Shown: positions 44,066 to 53,638, counted from the stretch's first letter. The stretch is DNA of 64,000 nucleotides from Congregibacter variabilis (GCF_045689235.1 NZ_CP136864.1:1860001-1924000); one strand, 5' to 3'. Made by a program: numbers and translations. The notes: generated by a model from the sequence alone, not told the origin.

Positions 44066-44722
44066 CTAGAGCACCATTTCGGGAACATTGTCTGGAACGA
44101 CCAACTCGCCCTCGGTAAGCGCGATGATTTCTTCAACGCTCACACCCGGCGCACGCTCTCGCAAAATGAACTTGCCATCCTCTATATCCAGAAGTGCAAG
44201 ATCCGTCAGTACACGTTTGATGCAGGCTTTGCCCGTCAGCGGCAAGGTGCACTCAGATAAGAGTTTGGACTCGCCCGATCGCGAAGCATGCGTCATGGTG
44301 ACAATAATATTATCGGCGCCAGCCACCAGATCCATGGCACCGCCCATTCCCTTGATTAGTTTTCCGGGAATCATGTAGGAAGCGATATTGCCCTGACAGT
44401 CCACCTCGAATGCTCCCAAGACGGTCAAATCCACATGACCACCGCGAATCATGGCGAAGGACTCCGCTGACGAAAACAATGACGCCCCTTTGACCATGGT
44501 GACGGTTTGCTTTCCAGCATTGATTAGGTCCGGGTCAACTTCTTCTTCCAGGGGAAATTGCCCCATACCTAAGAGGCCGTTCTCAGACTGCAACATCATT
44601 TCCATATCCTCAGGGATATAGTTTGCGGCCAAGGTGGGAATACCAATTCCAAGGTTGACGTAAAAGCCGTCCTGAAACTCCTGCGCGACACGTTGCGCCA
44701 ATTGTTCTCTGGTCAGAGCCAT
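44066..44722 (-). CDS. scoB: 3-oxoacid CoA-transferase subunit B
   Basis: A 218-aa beta subunit of succinyl-CoA:3-oxoacid CoA-transferase. The catalytic glutamate lies in QSENGLLGMG; YVNLGIGIPTL and MGGAMDLV are family blocks. With subunit A (12 nt upstream) it activates acetoacetate or a similar 3-oxo acid with CoA from succinyl-CoA. Homologous PcaJ (3-oxoadipate) enzymes are similar, so the exact acid is not certain. Confidence 0.9.
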   Translation of the reverse strand: MALTREQLAQRVAQEFQDGFYVNLGIGIPTLAANYIPEDMEMMLQSENGLLGMGQFPLEEEVDPDLINAGKQTVTMVKGASLFSSAESFAMIRGGHVDLTVLGAFEVDCQGNIASYMIPGKLIKGMGGAMDLVAGADNIIVTMTHASRSGESKLLSECTLPLTGKACIKRVLTDLALLDIEDGKFILRERAPGVSVEEIIALTEGELVVPDNVPEMVL

Positions 44723-44733
44723 GTCATATCTCC

Positions 44734-45435
44734 TTAAGCGCTTCGCACGGTGCGTTGTTCGATGGCTTTTTCAAAACTACCCTTAATCAGGCGATCCACA
44801 TAGATACCTGGAAGGTGGATTTCATCGGGGTCCAACTGACCAACCTCAACGATCTCCTCCACTTCAACGACGGCGATCTTGCCGGCGGTTATAGCCATAG
44901 GATTGAAGTTACGCGCGGTCTTTCGAAACATCAGATTTCCGTAACGATCACCCTTCCAGGCTTTAGCGATAGAAAAATCGCCCTGCAGCGCCTCCTCGAG
45001 AATGTAGTACCGGCCGTTGAATTCTCGAGACTCTTTTCCATCGCCAACGGGAGTGCCATAGCCCGTCGCCGTAAAAAAGGCTGGAATTCCCGCGCCGCCG
45101 GCGCGCATTTTTTCCGCGAGAGTACCTTGCGGGGTTAACTCCACCTCAAGCTCGCCGCTCATCATTTGCGCTTCGAATAGGGCATTCTCTCCGACGTAGG
45201 AGGCAATCATCTTCTTGATCTGACGATCCTCAAGAAGTAATCCTAAGCCAGCACCATCAACGCCGGCATTATTGGACGCAATGGTCAGACCCCGCGTGCC
45301 TTTTCGCTTGATTTCTTTGATGAGGTTCTCAGGTATCCCGCAGAGGCCAAAGCCCCCCGCAATAACCGTCATGTTGTCCTCAAGGCCAGCCATGGCCTCC
45401 TCGTAACTATCTACCACTTTGTCGAATCCAGCCAC
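44734..45435 (-). CDS. scoA: 3-oxoacid CoA-transferase subunit A
   Basis: A 233-aa alpha subunit with the CoA-binding motif GGFGLCGIPENLI near the N-terminus and SNNAGVDGAGLG. It pairs with the subunit B gene. It is transcribed away from a LysR regulator across a 127-bp AT-rich gap, the usual arrangement for LysR control of an adjacent catabolic operon. Confidence 0.92.
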   Translation of the reverse strand: MAGFDKVVDSYEEAMAGLEDNMTVIAGGFGLCGIPENLIKEIKRKGTRGLTIASNNAGVDGAGLGLLLEDRQIKKMIASYVGENALFEAQMMSGELEVELTPQGTLAEKMRAGGAGIPAFFTATGYGTPVGDGKESREFNGRYYILEEALQGDFSIAKAWKGDRYGNLMFRKTARNFNPMAITAGKIAVVEVEEIVEVGQLDPDEIHLPGIYVDRLIKGSFEKAIEQRTVRSA

Positions 45436-45562
45436 GACACACTCCTGAAAATGCTGATTTCTAATTTTATTGAACCAGACTGCAAGACGGCGTTATATTT
45501 ATCAAATTGTATTTTTCAATTAATTAATAAATTTAGATAATCAATAAAATTGCGGTGAATCC
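45436..45562. promoter_or_regulatory. AT-rich divergent promoter region (scoAB / lysR-type gene)
   Basis: 127 bp between divergent genes. The part at 45490-45550 is strikingly AT-rich (AATTAATTAATAAATTT) with several short A/T dyads that could serve as LysR boxes (T-N11-A). No single site can be chosen by eye. Confidence 0.45.
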
Positions 45563-46465
45563 ATGGCAGTACCAATCAATCAAGTCATCGCTTTCAGCGC
45601 AGTTGCCCGAACTGGCAGCTTCGCCGAAGCCGCCGTTGGGCTACACCTGTCGCAGCCAGCGCTGAGCATTGCCATCAAAAACCTGGAAGAGTCACTTGGC
45701 GGGAAACTATTCGCTCGAACTACTCGCTCGGTGACGCTTACACCCGAAGGAAAAGCTTTTTATCCCGTCGCCCGGCGGCTGCTGTCCGACTGGGAACAGT
45801 CACTTCAAGACGTACGAAACCACTTTTCCTTGCGCCGCGGAAAACTGGATATCGCCGCCATGCCCACCTACACCATCAACCTGCTCCCCAAGATACTGGC
45901 CAGCTTTCATCGGCAATACCCAAACATCAATGTGACCGTGCATGACGTTATCGCCGAAAGCGTTGTTGAAATGGTGCGGGAGCATCGCTGTGAACTGGGT
46001 GTGACCTTTGATCCGGACGATTCGCCCGACCTGACGTTCCAGCCTCTGTTCATAGACCGGTTTATAGCGATCCTCCCGAGCCAACATCCGCTATTGCGAA
46101 AGAGAAGCCTGCGCTGGCGTGATCTACTGGACTACCCGCATATCAGTTTGCAAAAACCCGCCGGTACCCGAGCACGCATCGACCAAAGCCTTGCAAAAGA
46201 AAGCCTGCGAATTACACCTGCGTTTGAGTCTCACCAACTTGTTAGCATCGGACGAATGGTGCGCGAGGGCTTAGGCCTCAGCGTAGTGCCCAGCACTAGC
46301 CGCGCTCAAATGAAAGAAATGGGGCTGGAGTGCCGGGCGATTGCTTTTCCGGTGATAACGCACCGGCTAGGTGTGATTACGCGCAGGCAGCAAACGCTAT
46401 CGGCTGCTGCTCAAGCCATGGCATCGTTGATTCGCCAGATGAGCCCGAAAAAAAACGAGCCTTAA
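45563..46465 (+). CDS. LysR family transcriptional regulator
   Basis: A 300-aa regulator with an N-terminal winged HTH (about 5-62; FAEAAVGLHLSQPALSIAIKNLEESLGGKLFARTTR split over helices) and a C-terminal periplasmic-binding-protein-like effector domain (about 92-295; LDIAAMPTYTINLLPKIL). It diverges from scoAB and probably regulates it; the effector is unknown. Confidence 0.92.
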   Translation: MAVPINQVIAFSAVARTGSFAEAAVGLHLSQPALSIAIKNLEESLGGKLFARTTRSVTLTPEGKAFYPVARRLLSDWEQSLQDVRNHFSLRRGKLDIAAMPTYTINLLPKILASFHRQYPNINVTVHDVIAESVVEMVREHRCELGVTFDPDDSPDLTFQPLFIDRFIAILPSQHPLLRKRSLRWRDLLDYPHISLQKPAGTRARIDQSLAKESLRITPAFESHQLVSIGRMVREGLGLSVVPSTSRAQMKEMGLECRAIAFPVITHRLGVITRRQQTLSAAAQAMASLIRQMSPKKNEP

Positions 46466-46596
46466 AGTACGCTTCCGGGCTAGCCGACGCGGGTTTCCGA
46501 CATCGACGGGTGCGGCCATGTTCCCTAAGAAAAAGTGCATCGATATAGCTGCAAGCACTGTAGAATGCGCCCCTCATTTTCTACAGCCGCGTATCC

Positions 46597-48495
46597 ATGG
46601 ACCTTCTGCGTCTCGAACAGGCCAACTTGCATTTTGGCACTCACGTCCTCCTCGACAGCGTCGACCTGCAAATAAGTAGCGGTCAACGGCTGGGGCTTTT
46701 AGGCCGTAACGGCGAGGGAAAAAGCACGCTGCTCAAAATTCTGGCGGGCGACCTCGCCCTGGATGGAGGCGAGCGCTGGCTGCGCCCGGGTACGCGTATC
46801 GCAAGGCTTGAGCAAGAACTGCCTGAGGCCACAGACATCACGGTGTATGACTATGTTGCCGATGGACTGGCCGAGACTGGCGCACTCCTGCGTCGCTTTG
46901 AGCAGCTTATTTCCTCCCCAGACGCCGACCTTGTAGAGATGGAACGCGTACAGCACGCCCTGGAGGCCGCAGACGGCTGGCAGTTGGGCCAGCGAGTCGA
47001 CACCACGCTAACCCAGCTGGACCTCGCTCGCGACACGCCCATGGCGAGCCTTTCCGGTGGATGGCGACGCCGGGCCTCTCTGGCAAGAGCGCTGGTCAGT
47101 GATCCGGACATTCTGCTGCTGGACGAGCCCACTAACCATCTCGATATTCCCGCCATCGAGTGGCTTCAGGAGCAGCTCACGACTTTGCGCTGCGCTTTAG
47201 TCCTGATCACGCACGATCGACGATTTCTCAGTGGTGTTGCCGATCACATCGCAGAGCTTGATCGCGGCGGACTGACCGTCTGGCAGGGAAGCTACGAAGG
47301 ATTCCTGACCCATCGGGAGCAGCAACTCGCGGCTGAAGAGAGAGCCAACGCCCTCTTCGACCGCAGATTGAGCGACGAAGAGAAGTGGATCAGGCAGGGC
47401 ATTAAAGCCCGACGCACCCGTAACGAGGGTCGAGTTCGAGCTCTCAAGGCCATGCGCGAAGAGCGCAGTGCCCGGCGCGAACGCACCGGCACCGCAAATC
47501 TGAATGTGGACAATGCCCAGCGCAGCGGCAAGATCGTCGTGGAGTTAAAAGAAGCCAGCGTTGTGCTCGGCGGCCGCCAGATTATCAAGCCTTACTCCAT
47601 GCTGCTCCAACGCGGTGATCGTGTAGGCATCGTAGGGCCCAATGGCGCCGGAAAAAGCACCTTGATCCGTCTGCTTACCGGCGAACTGGCACCTGAGACC
47701 GGTAGCGTTCGCCTGGGCAGCAAACTCGAGGTGGCCTATGGCGATCAGGGGCGGTCGACCCTGGATCCAACTAAAAATCTCATCGACAATGTTTGCGGCG
47801 GTCGGGACTTTATTGACATTGGTGGCCGTCGCAAACACGCCGTGTCTTATCTGGGGGACTTTCTGTTTTCGCCGCAGCGGCTGCGCACTCCCGTGGGAGC
47901 GCTATCCGGCGGAGAACAAAATCGCGCCGTACTGGCTTTGCTGTTCAGTAAGCCCGTTAACTTGTTGGTGCTCGATGAGCCTACTAACGATTTGGATATC
48001 GAGACCCTGGAGCTTCTGGAAGAGTTGCTCATGGAGTTTAAGGGCACGGTATTGCTGGTAAGCCATGACCGGGCATTTATGGATAACGTGGTGACTAGTC
48101 TGCTGGTGTTGTCTGGTGACGGCGGTATCGAAGAGCATGCAGGCGGCTTTAGCGACTGGGAAGCTCGCGGCGGTCGCTTGCTGCCTCTGGAAGCCATGCC
48201 CCATGACACCGCAAGCACCGCTGATACAAAGCCTGCTCCGGCGGCGGCAGCCGAGCCCGCACCCCACACGCAGAAGAAGCTCAGTTACAAAGAGCAGCGG
48301 GAACTCGATGCCATTCCGGGAGAGATAGAAGCTCTGGAGACCAGACAGGCTGAGCTCGAGGGCCTATGTGCAGATCCAGCGTTTTACGAGCGCGAGGCAC
48401 AGGAGGTCAAAGACCTCCTCGCTGAAATGTCCGGTATTACAGACACGCTCGAATCAAAAATTGAGCGCTGGACAGAACTGGAAGAACGCGTCTAA
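46597..48495 (+). CDS. uup: ABC-F family ATPase Uup
   Basis: A 632-aa soluble protein with two ABC ATPase domains: Walker A GRNGEGKST (36-44) and GPNGAGKST (near 347), signatures LSGGW and LSGGEQ, and Walker B LLLDEPTNHLD and LVLDEPTNDLD. The C-terminal charged coiled coil (about 560-632) follows an Ala/Pro-rich linker and marks the Uup subgroup. ABC-F proteins act on the ribosome or its assembly; Uup also affects precise transposon excision. Confidence 0.93.
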   Translation: MDLLRLEQANLHFGTHVLLDSVDLQISSGQRLGLLGRNGEGKSTLLKILAGDLALDGGERWLRPGTRIARLEQELPEATDITVYDYVADGLAETGALLRRFEQLISSPDADLVEMERVQHALEAADGWQLGQRVDTTLTQLDLARDTPMASLSGGWRRRASLARALVSDPDILLLDEPTNHLDIPAIEWLQEQLTTLRCALVLITHDRRFLSGVADHIAELDRGGLTVWQGSYEGFLTHREQQLAAEERANALFDRRLSDEEKWIRQGIKARRTRNEGRVRALKAMREERSARRERTGTANLNVDNAQRSGKIVVELKEASVVLGGRQIIKPYSMLLQRGDRVGIVGPNGAGKSTLIRLLTGELAPETGSVRLGSKLEVAYGDQGRSTLDPTKNLIDNVCGGRDFIDIGGRRKHAVSYLGDFLFSPQRLRTPVGALSGGEQNRAVLALLFSKPVNLLVLDEPTNDLDIETLELLEELLMEFKGTVLLVSHDRAFMDNVVTSLLVLSGDGGIEEHAGGFSDWEARGGRLLPLEAMPHDTASTADTKPAPAAAAEPAPHTQKKLSYKEQRELDAIPGEIEALETRQAELEGLCADPAFYEREAQEVKDLLAEMSGITDTLESKIERWTELEERV

Positions 48496-48518
48496 GCCGC
48501 TTGGCCCGGACGCGGCTT
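48494..48518. terminator. Shared hairpin between convergent genes
   Basis: A perfect 7-bp stem AAGCCGC/GCGGCTT with an 11-nt loop spans the stop codons of uup and the aminotransferase gene. No T tract follows, so termination strength is uncertain. Confidence 0.45.
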
Positions 48519-49704
48519 ACAACACTTTAGCGATAGAGTCCGCCAGATAATCAATGTTGCGGGCGTTGACTCCGGCTACATTGATCCGCGATGAGCCAAG
48601 CATGTAAACGCTGTAATCGTCTCGCAAGGTCTGCACCTGCTCACCACTGAGTCCCAAAAAGGAGAACATGCCTTTTTCGGCGCGGATAAACTCAAAGTCG
48701 CGTCCCGTTGCCGTCTGAAGCTTCTCCACAAGATCGCTGCGCAATCCGTTGATGCGATCGCACATACCACGCAGCTCGGCCTGCCAGTTCGCTGTGAGGT
48801 CATCGTCTGCCAATACCGCGCTGGCAAGCAGTGCGCCATGCGCTGGAGGCATGGAGTACACGCGTCGTGCAGCGACTTTTGCCTGACTTAACAAGGCATC
48901 GGCATTCTTCTTATCACGACACAGAAACATAGTGCAGCCTGTGCGCTCACGGTAAAGACCCATGTTCTTTGAACAGGAAGCCGCAATAATCATTTCAGGC
49001 AAGCGCTCAGCGAGTTGACGCAGGCCCGCCGCATCCTCGTCAAGTCCGTCACCTAAACCCTGATAGGCGATATCGATAAACGGCATAAAGCCCTGAGCTT
49101 CGGCCATGTCACCAATAATGGACCACTGCTCCTGCGAAAGGTCCGCACCGCAAGGGTTGTGACAGCAGCCGTGCAGCAGCACGATGTCATTGGGTCCTGC
49201 AGCTTTAAGATCTTCCACCATTGCATCAAAGTTCACGCCATGAGTTTGGGCGTCGTAGTAACGATAGGTGGAGAACTGCAGACCCACGCTTCCCAATAAA
49301 GGAATATGAACGGGCCAGGTGGGATCCGAGACCCAAACCTTTGCTCCGGGCGAGGCTGCCTGAATAATCTCAGCACCAATACGCAGTGCGCCACAGCCTC
49401 CAGGTGCCTGAATACTGCTGACTCGCCCGTCAGCTAATGCCGCACTATTCTCGCCCAGTACCAGCTTTTGCATGCCAGGGTTGAAGCCTGCGACTCCCGC
49501 TGGAGACAGATACGCCTTACTTACCTCTTTGGCCACCAATGTTGTCTGAGCCTGACGAATAGCATCAAAGACCGGGCACACTCCGTTCTCGTCCATGTAA
49601 ATGCCCACCGTGAGGTCTACCTTCTTGGGATTGTCGTCCGTGCGACACAGCGCAGCGAGGCCAAGAATGGGGTCATCGGGAAGAAGTTCGAGTGCGTCAA
49701 GCAT
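48517..49704 (-). CDS. Aromatic-amino-acid/aspartate aminotransferase (class I)
   Basis: A 395-aa PLP enzyme of the AspC/TyrB subgroup. It shows the opening PDDPILGL and KVDLTVGIY, the cofactor region CCHNPCGADLS, the Schiff-base lysine in SCSKNMGLYRERTG and the substrate Arg near SSRINVAG. It interconverts aromatic or dicarboxylic amino acids and 2-oxo acids. The ATG at 49704 follows AGGAA by 8 nt; the frame is open to 49806 but those residues are not family-like. Confidence 0.93.
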   Translation of the reverse strand: MLDALELLPDDPILGLAALCRTDDNPKKVDLTVGIYMDENGVCPVFDAIRQAQTTLVAKEVSKAYLSPAGVAGFNPGMQKLVLGENSAALADGRVSSIQAPGGCGALRIGAEIIQAASPGAKVWVSDPTWPVHIPLLGSVGLQFSTYRYYDAQTHGVNFDAMVEDLKAAGPNDIVLLHGCCHNPCGADLSQEQWSIIGDMAEAQGFMPFIDIAYQGLGDGLDEDAAGLRQLAERLPEMIIAASCSKNMGLYRERTGCTMFLCRDKKNADALLSQAKVAARRVYSMPPAHGALLASAVLADDDLTANWQAELRGMCDRINGLRSDLVEKLQTATGRDFEFIRAEKGMFSFLGLSGEQVQTLRDDYSVYMLGSSRINVAGVNARNIDYLADSIAKVL

Positions 49705-49890
49705 GATAAAAATTCCTGATCGGAGCGGGCGAATTGACCTCTTCAGAATACGCGAGGCTGCTATGCGAGAAAACAATGATTTTACGCTGCTCCAGCGACT
49801 GCGCACTTTTCACGTTTTTTTTGCGGATTTTTCCCTTGTTGCCACAGGTCAGAGTTCTATTCTAAGTACATAGTTACAAGGTACACCGTC

Positions 49891-50100
49891 ATGGCACAAA
49901 ACAAAGAAAACACAGCTAGCAGCAACGCAAACTCAGGCGCGACCAATAACAGCCTGGTGGCGTTCTTGGGAGCCATTAAATTCCGCAAGCCTACGCATGC
50001 TGCAAACGATGTAGAGCGCTACTTCGCGCAGCCACAACCTCAGGCTCGACAGCGTCGCAAGCTTGCTGAAGAAAACTACTGGATTCGCAGCGCTAACTAA
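49891..50100 (+). CDS. Small hypothetical protein (69 aa)
   Basis: A 69-aa, polar and basic protein: a Ser/Asn/Thr-rich N-terminus, a short hydrophobic-basic middle (LVAFLGAIKFRKP) and an RQRRKLAEENYW end. AAGGT lies about 10 nt upstream of the ATG. The codon usage and the intergenic position favour a real gene, but no family is recognised. Confidence 0.55.
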   Translation: MAQNKENTASSNANSGATNNSLVAFLGAIKFRKPTHAANDVERYFAQPQPQARQRRKLAEENYWIRSAN

Positions 50101-50117
50101 GCGGCTGATAACACCCA

Positions 50118-50855
50118 CTACCCACGCAGAGCGTGGGTCAGCATTATCTCGTAGCTTCGCTGCGCTTCCGTGCACAGTGCCTCCTGCGCAGCACTAAGCA
50201 CCACAGCCTCCTCCTTTTGACCCTGAACTGGAGCGGCAAACCCGGTAGATGCCCATACTGAGGCGTACCAATGGGGTCCCCATACACCGTCACTCTCTCT
50301 CGGCCCCGCTGGCCAACTCAACATTCCCTCGTCAAACGCGATGGATAAGCGCGAGCATAATTGCCTGAGCACGTCCCGGGGATTACTCAAGGTCAAAGCG
50401 GCGTCCAGAACCGGCGGCACTGCACCAAGGCGATCGCACTCTCGCTCGAACAGCGCAGCCTGCTGAGCAAAGCCCAATTCATCAAGGCTAAAGTCCTCTC
50501 GCACTCTGGCATAGGACGCGATGATCCGCCTAGGCTCGCGCACTAAAAAACAATTTGTAAATTGCTCGGTAAAAGCCAGATCCATGTCTGGAAGAATGTG
50601 CTGGGTCATGTGTTTTTGGTAATACACAGGGGCCGGCTCCTCGGTACACAGCGCATCAGCCACCGTCCGCCAATCTTGAGACTGGCTGGAGAGGACTTGT
50701 GAACGCCCCGGATGATCATGACCGGTAGCTGCGAGATACGCTGCATAGAATGGCTCGTCGATCACGGCACAATCGCTGCGATTTTCGAAGGAACGCATCA
50801 TCGCCGTACTGATGTTGCGGGGTCCGGACCACATCGCCACGCGCCGAACAGTCAT
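50118..50855 (-). CDS. Sulfotransferase-like protein paired with class IV aminotransferase
   Basis: A 245-aa protein with a PAPS-sulfotransferase-like P-loop variant at the N-terminus (AMWSGPRNISTAMMRSF) and a 3'-phosphate-like segment CFLVREPRRIIASYARV. Members of this branch are often annotated as branched-chain-aminotransferase-like because they sit next to such genes. It is 3 nt downstream of the aminotransferase gene, so the two are one operon. Function unknown. A hairpin (50120-50138) lies across its 3' end. Confidence 0.8.
   Translation of the reverse strand: MTVRRVAMWSGPRNISTAMMRSFENRSDCAVIDEPFYAAYLAATGHDHPGRSQVLSSQSQDWRTVADALCTEEPAPVYYQKHMTQHILPDMDLAFTEQFTNCFLVREPRRIIASYARVREDFSLDELGFAQQAALFERECDRLGAVPPVLDAALTLSNPRDVLRQLCSRLSIAFDEGMLSWPAGPRESDGVWGPHWYASVWASTGFAAPVQGQKEEAVVLSAAQEALCTEAQRSYEIMLTHALRG
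50120..50138. terminator. Hairpin at convergent gene ends
   Basis: A perfect 8-bp stem ACCCACGC/GCGTGGGT with an AGA loop lies between the 69-aa gene and the sulfotransferase-like gene, inside the latter's last codons. It has no T tract. Confidence 0.4.
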
Positions 50856-50858
50856 GAT

Positions 50859-51800
50859 TTAGTCCTCGCCACGGACATGCAAACGCCCCGGACCATCAAT
50901 GTACTGACTTACATAGCGGCGATACGCCGACTGAAGTTGCGTCACTACTGGCCCACGAGTCGCGTCGCCAATTTTTCGCCCATCGACCTCTCGCACGGGA
51001 ACCAATCCGGCGAAGGTGCCGGTCACAAATGCCTCTTCGGCGTTATAGACGTCGGTAAGGGTGAAATTACGCTCCCTAACTGTCATTCCCTCATCCTTGG
51101 CGATATTCAGAACCTTGCGCCGCGTAATACCATCGAGGCAGTAGTCTCCGGTGCTGGTCCATAACTCCCCTCGACGCACGATGAAAAAATGCGTGGAATT
51201 ACAGGTCGCGACAAAGCCGTGAGGGTCGAGCATGAGTGCCTCATCATAGCCCGCCTTCGCTGCCTGTATGCAGGCAGTCACGCAGTTCAACTTGGAGTGC
51301 GTGTTTAAAGTCGGATCCTGAACATCGGAGTAACCTCGACGCACATGCACGGTGAATAAGGTCACGCCCTTATCTACTGTCTCAGGAAGTGCCGTCTTGT
51401 ACTCCGGAATAATTACGATGGTCGGCGGCGTAACGGTCATCCGCGGGTCCTGATAGGGCGTTGACTTAACACCGCGAGAAACCATGAGGCGAATATGTAC
51501 GCCGTCGTGCATGTCGTTTGCAGCAAGAGCCGCATATAGCCGTCGTGTAAGCGTTTCTTTATCGACACTGACCTCAAAATCCAGGGTATGCATACCCTCA
51601 TAGAGCCGATCAAGGTGCTGCTCCAAAAACAACACGGTGCCACCTTCAACCCGCAGTCCTTCCCACACACCGTCACCCAGCACAAAGCCCGAATCAAATA
51701 CCGAAACAACAGCCTTCTCTCGGGGCAGTAGCTCACCATTAATGTCGATGAGAATGCTCTGATTGCGGTCCGCCCCGCTGTACTCATGAGTGCCTTGCAT
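50859..51800 (-). CDS. Class IV aminotransferase (branched-chain/D-amino-acid type)
   Basis: A 313-aa PLP-fold-IV enzyme: the opening INGELLPREKAVVSVFDSGF, GDGVWEGLR, the Schiff-base lysine in NTHSKLNCV and the phosphate-binding GITRRKVL and TGTFAGLVPV. The family includes IlvE, D-alanine aminotransferase and aminodeoxychorismate lyase; which activity cannot be read. The ATG at 51800 is preferred (AGGA 8 nt upstream) over a TTG at 51806. It forms an operon with the sulfotransferase-like gene. Confidence 0.9.
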   Translation of the reverse strand: MQGTHEYSGADRNQSILIDINGELLPREKAVVSVFDSGFVLGDGVWEGLRVEGGTVLFLEQHLDRLYEGMHTLDFEVSVDKETLTRRLYAALAANDMHDGVHIRLMVSRGVKSTPYQDPRMTVTPPTIVIIPEYKTALPETVDKGVTLFTVHVRRGYSDVQDPTLNTHSKLNCVTACIQAAKAGYDEALMLDPHGFVATCNSTHFFIVRRGELWTSTGDYCLDGITRRKVLNIAKDEGMTVRERNFTLTDVYNAEEAFVTGTFAGLVPVREVDGRKIGDATRGPVVTQLQSAYRRYVSQYIDGPGRLHVRGED

Positions 51801-51908
51801 AATCAAGATCCTGCCTTATTACGATGAAGAACAAGCGTTCAAAAACGCGACGCATGCTAACATGCGCGGCGCTCGCGACAGACCTCTAGCGAGGAGACCA
51901 AAACCACC

Positions 51909-52649
51909 GTGACCGATACCTCAGACACTCTTGATACCTTGTTCAGCGACCCGCTGCGGGCGCCGGGGCCCTTTCGCTTTGACAACGATGTTGTTGCGGT
52001 CTTTCCCGACATGATCCGACGCTCCGTTCCCGGTTACGAAACTGTCATCGCCATGTCGGGACTGCTCGCAGGACGCTACGCGCGATCAGGTAGCTGCGTC
52101 TATGATCTGGGCTGCTCCTTGGGGGCCACCACCCTATCCATGCGTCGTCACATCACCGTGCCAGAGTGCAAAATTATCGGAATCGATAACTCCCCGGCCA
52201 TGATCGAGCGTTGCCAGGAATTAATCGCAATGGACGGCGGCGTCGCACCGGTGGAGCTTCGCGAAAACGATATCCTGGAGAGCGAGATATCCGACGCGTC
52301 CATGGTGGTCCTGAACTACACGCTACAGTTTGTTCCCCGGGAAGACCGACAGCGCTTACTGCAACGCATAGCCGATGCACTCATGCCGGGAGGCATTCTT
52401 GTCTTGTCAGAAAAAGTTGTGTTTCCGGATGAGACCCTGAACCAACTCAATATCGACCTTCATCACGACTTCAAGCGAGCGCATGGCTACAGCGACCTGG
52501 AAATCGCAGGCAAGCGTGACTCCATAGAGAACGTACTGGTTCCCGAGTCATTGGATCAACACCGCGAGCGTCTGCGGGACGCGGGATTCAGCTCAAGCGA
52601 TGTTTGGTTCCAGTGTTTTAACTTCGCTTCGATTATCGCCCTCAAATGA
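51909..52649 (+). CDS. cmoA: Carboxy-S-adenosyl-L-methionine synthase CmoA
   Basis: A 246-aa SAM-fold enzyme making carboxy-SAM from SAM and prephenate. It shows the family opening TLFSDPLRAPGPFRFD, VVAVFPDMIRRSVPGY, the SAM motif VYDLGCSLGATT and IGIDNSPAM. It starts with GTG; AGGAG is 12 nt upstream. It overlaps cmoB by ATGA. The pathway modifies wobble uridine 34 of several tRNAs to cmo5U. Confidence 0.95.
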   Translation: MTDTSDTLDTLFSDPLRAPGPFRFDNDVVAVFPDMIRRSVPGYETVIAMSGLLAGRYARSGSCVYDLGCSLGATTLSMRRHITVPECKIIGIDNSPAMIERCQELIAMDGGVAPVELRENDILESEISDASMVVLNYTLQFVPREDRQRLLQRIADALMPGGILVLSEKVVFPDETLNQLNIDLHHDFKRAHGYSDLEIAGKRDSIENVLVPESLDQHRERLRDAGFSSSDVWFQCFNFASIIALK

Positions 52650-53620
52650 TCGATATCGAGACACTCAAGGAGCGCTGGAAGGATGGCCCGCTGGCACCCT
52701 GGGGCGACCTGCTGGCCGCACAGGTGGAAGTCGGTCTTTCTGTTTTGCGCCACGGTGATATCCCTCGCTGGCGTAGTGCCCTGGAATCCCTGCCAGACAT
52801 TCCAGTGAAGGATGTTTTGCTCAACCGCGCAGCGGTTGGGGTAACGGCAACAGCAACACTGGATGCGAGGGTGCTTGAAGAGCTGGAAGCTGCTTTACGG
52901 GGACTCTGCCCCTGGCGAAAAGGACCTTATGAGTTGTTCAGCCTGCCCATTGATACGGAATGGCACTCAGACTGGAAGTGGGACCGGCTCACCCAACACA
53001 TCGAATCCCTCGAAGACCGCCGCGTTCTCGACGTGGGCTGCGGCAATGGATATCACTGCTGGCGCATACGTGGCGAAGGAGCTTCGGAGGTCATCGGTAT
53101 AGATCCTTCCCCCCTGTTTGTAATTCAGTTTGCGGCATTGCAGCATTACATTCAGGATCCAGCCGTAAGCGTGTTGCCCATAGGTATCGAAAAACTACCG
53201 CCAAAACTCCATGCCTTTGATACCGCATTTTCTATGGGGGTGCTTTATCACCGCCGTTCGCCCATAGAACATTTGCAAACCCTACGCGACAGCCTTCGCA
53301 GCGGCGGTCAGCTAGTACTCGAAACCCTCGTAATAGAAGGTGACGAGCGGCAATGCCTGGTGCCCGAGGGGCGCTATGCCCGCATGGGTAACGTCTGGTT
53401 TATCCCAAGCTCTGCCATGCTGATCCTGTGGCTAGGCAAACTGGGCTGGAAAAATCCCAGGGTAGTCGATGAATCTGTTACCACCACCGAAGAGCAACGC
53501 CCCACAGACTGGATGAGTTTTCAGTCTCTTGAGCATTTTCTGGATCCGAATGATCCCTCACTCACGCTGGAAGGTTACCCGGCGCCTCGGCGGGCTGTGG
53601 TGATTGCTGAGGCACCTTAA
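52646..53620 (+). CDS. cmoB: tRNA U34 carboxymethyltransferase CmoB
   Basis: A 324-aa enzyme transferring the carboxymethyl group from carboxy-SAM to 5-hydroxyuridine 34 of tRNA. Visible are RKGPYELF, TEWHSDWKWDR, the SAM motif VLDVGCGNGYH and the C-terminal TEEQRPTDWM, all typical. It is translationally coupled to cmoA. Confidence 0.95.
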   Translation: MIDIETLKERWKDGPLAPWGDLLAAQVEVGLSVLRHGDIPRWRSALESLPDIPVKDVLLNRAAVGVTATATLDARVLEELEAALRGLCPWRKGPYELFSLPIDTEWHSDWKWDRLTQHIESLEDRRVLDVGCGNGYHCWRIRGEGASEVIGIDPSPLFVIQFAALQHYIQDPAVSVLPIGIEKLPPKLHAFDTAFSMGVLYHRRSPIEHLQTLRDSLRSGGQLVLETLVIEGDERQCLVPEGRYARMGNVWFIPSSAMLILWLGKLGWKNPRVVDESVTTTEEQRPTDWMSFQSLEHFLDPNDPSLTLEGYPAPRRAVVIAEAP

Positions 53621-53638
53621 CTCAGGTGGTCGTTTCAA

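Noticed and set aside
47545..48269. Several minus-strand frames of 97-140 codons inside uup
   Set aside because: All are antisense shadows of the ABC-F gene, whose motifs are complete.
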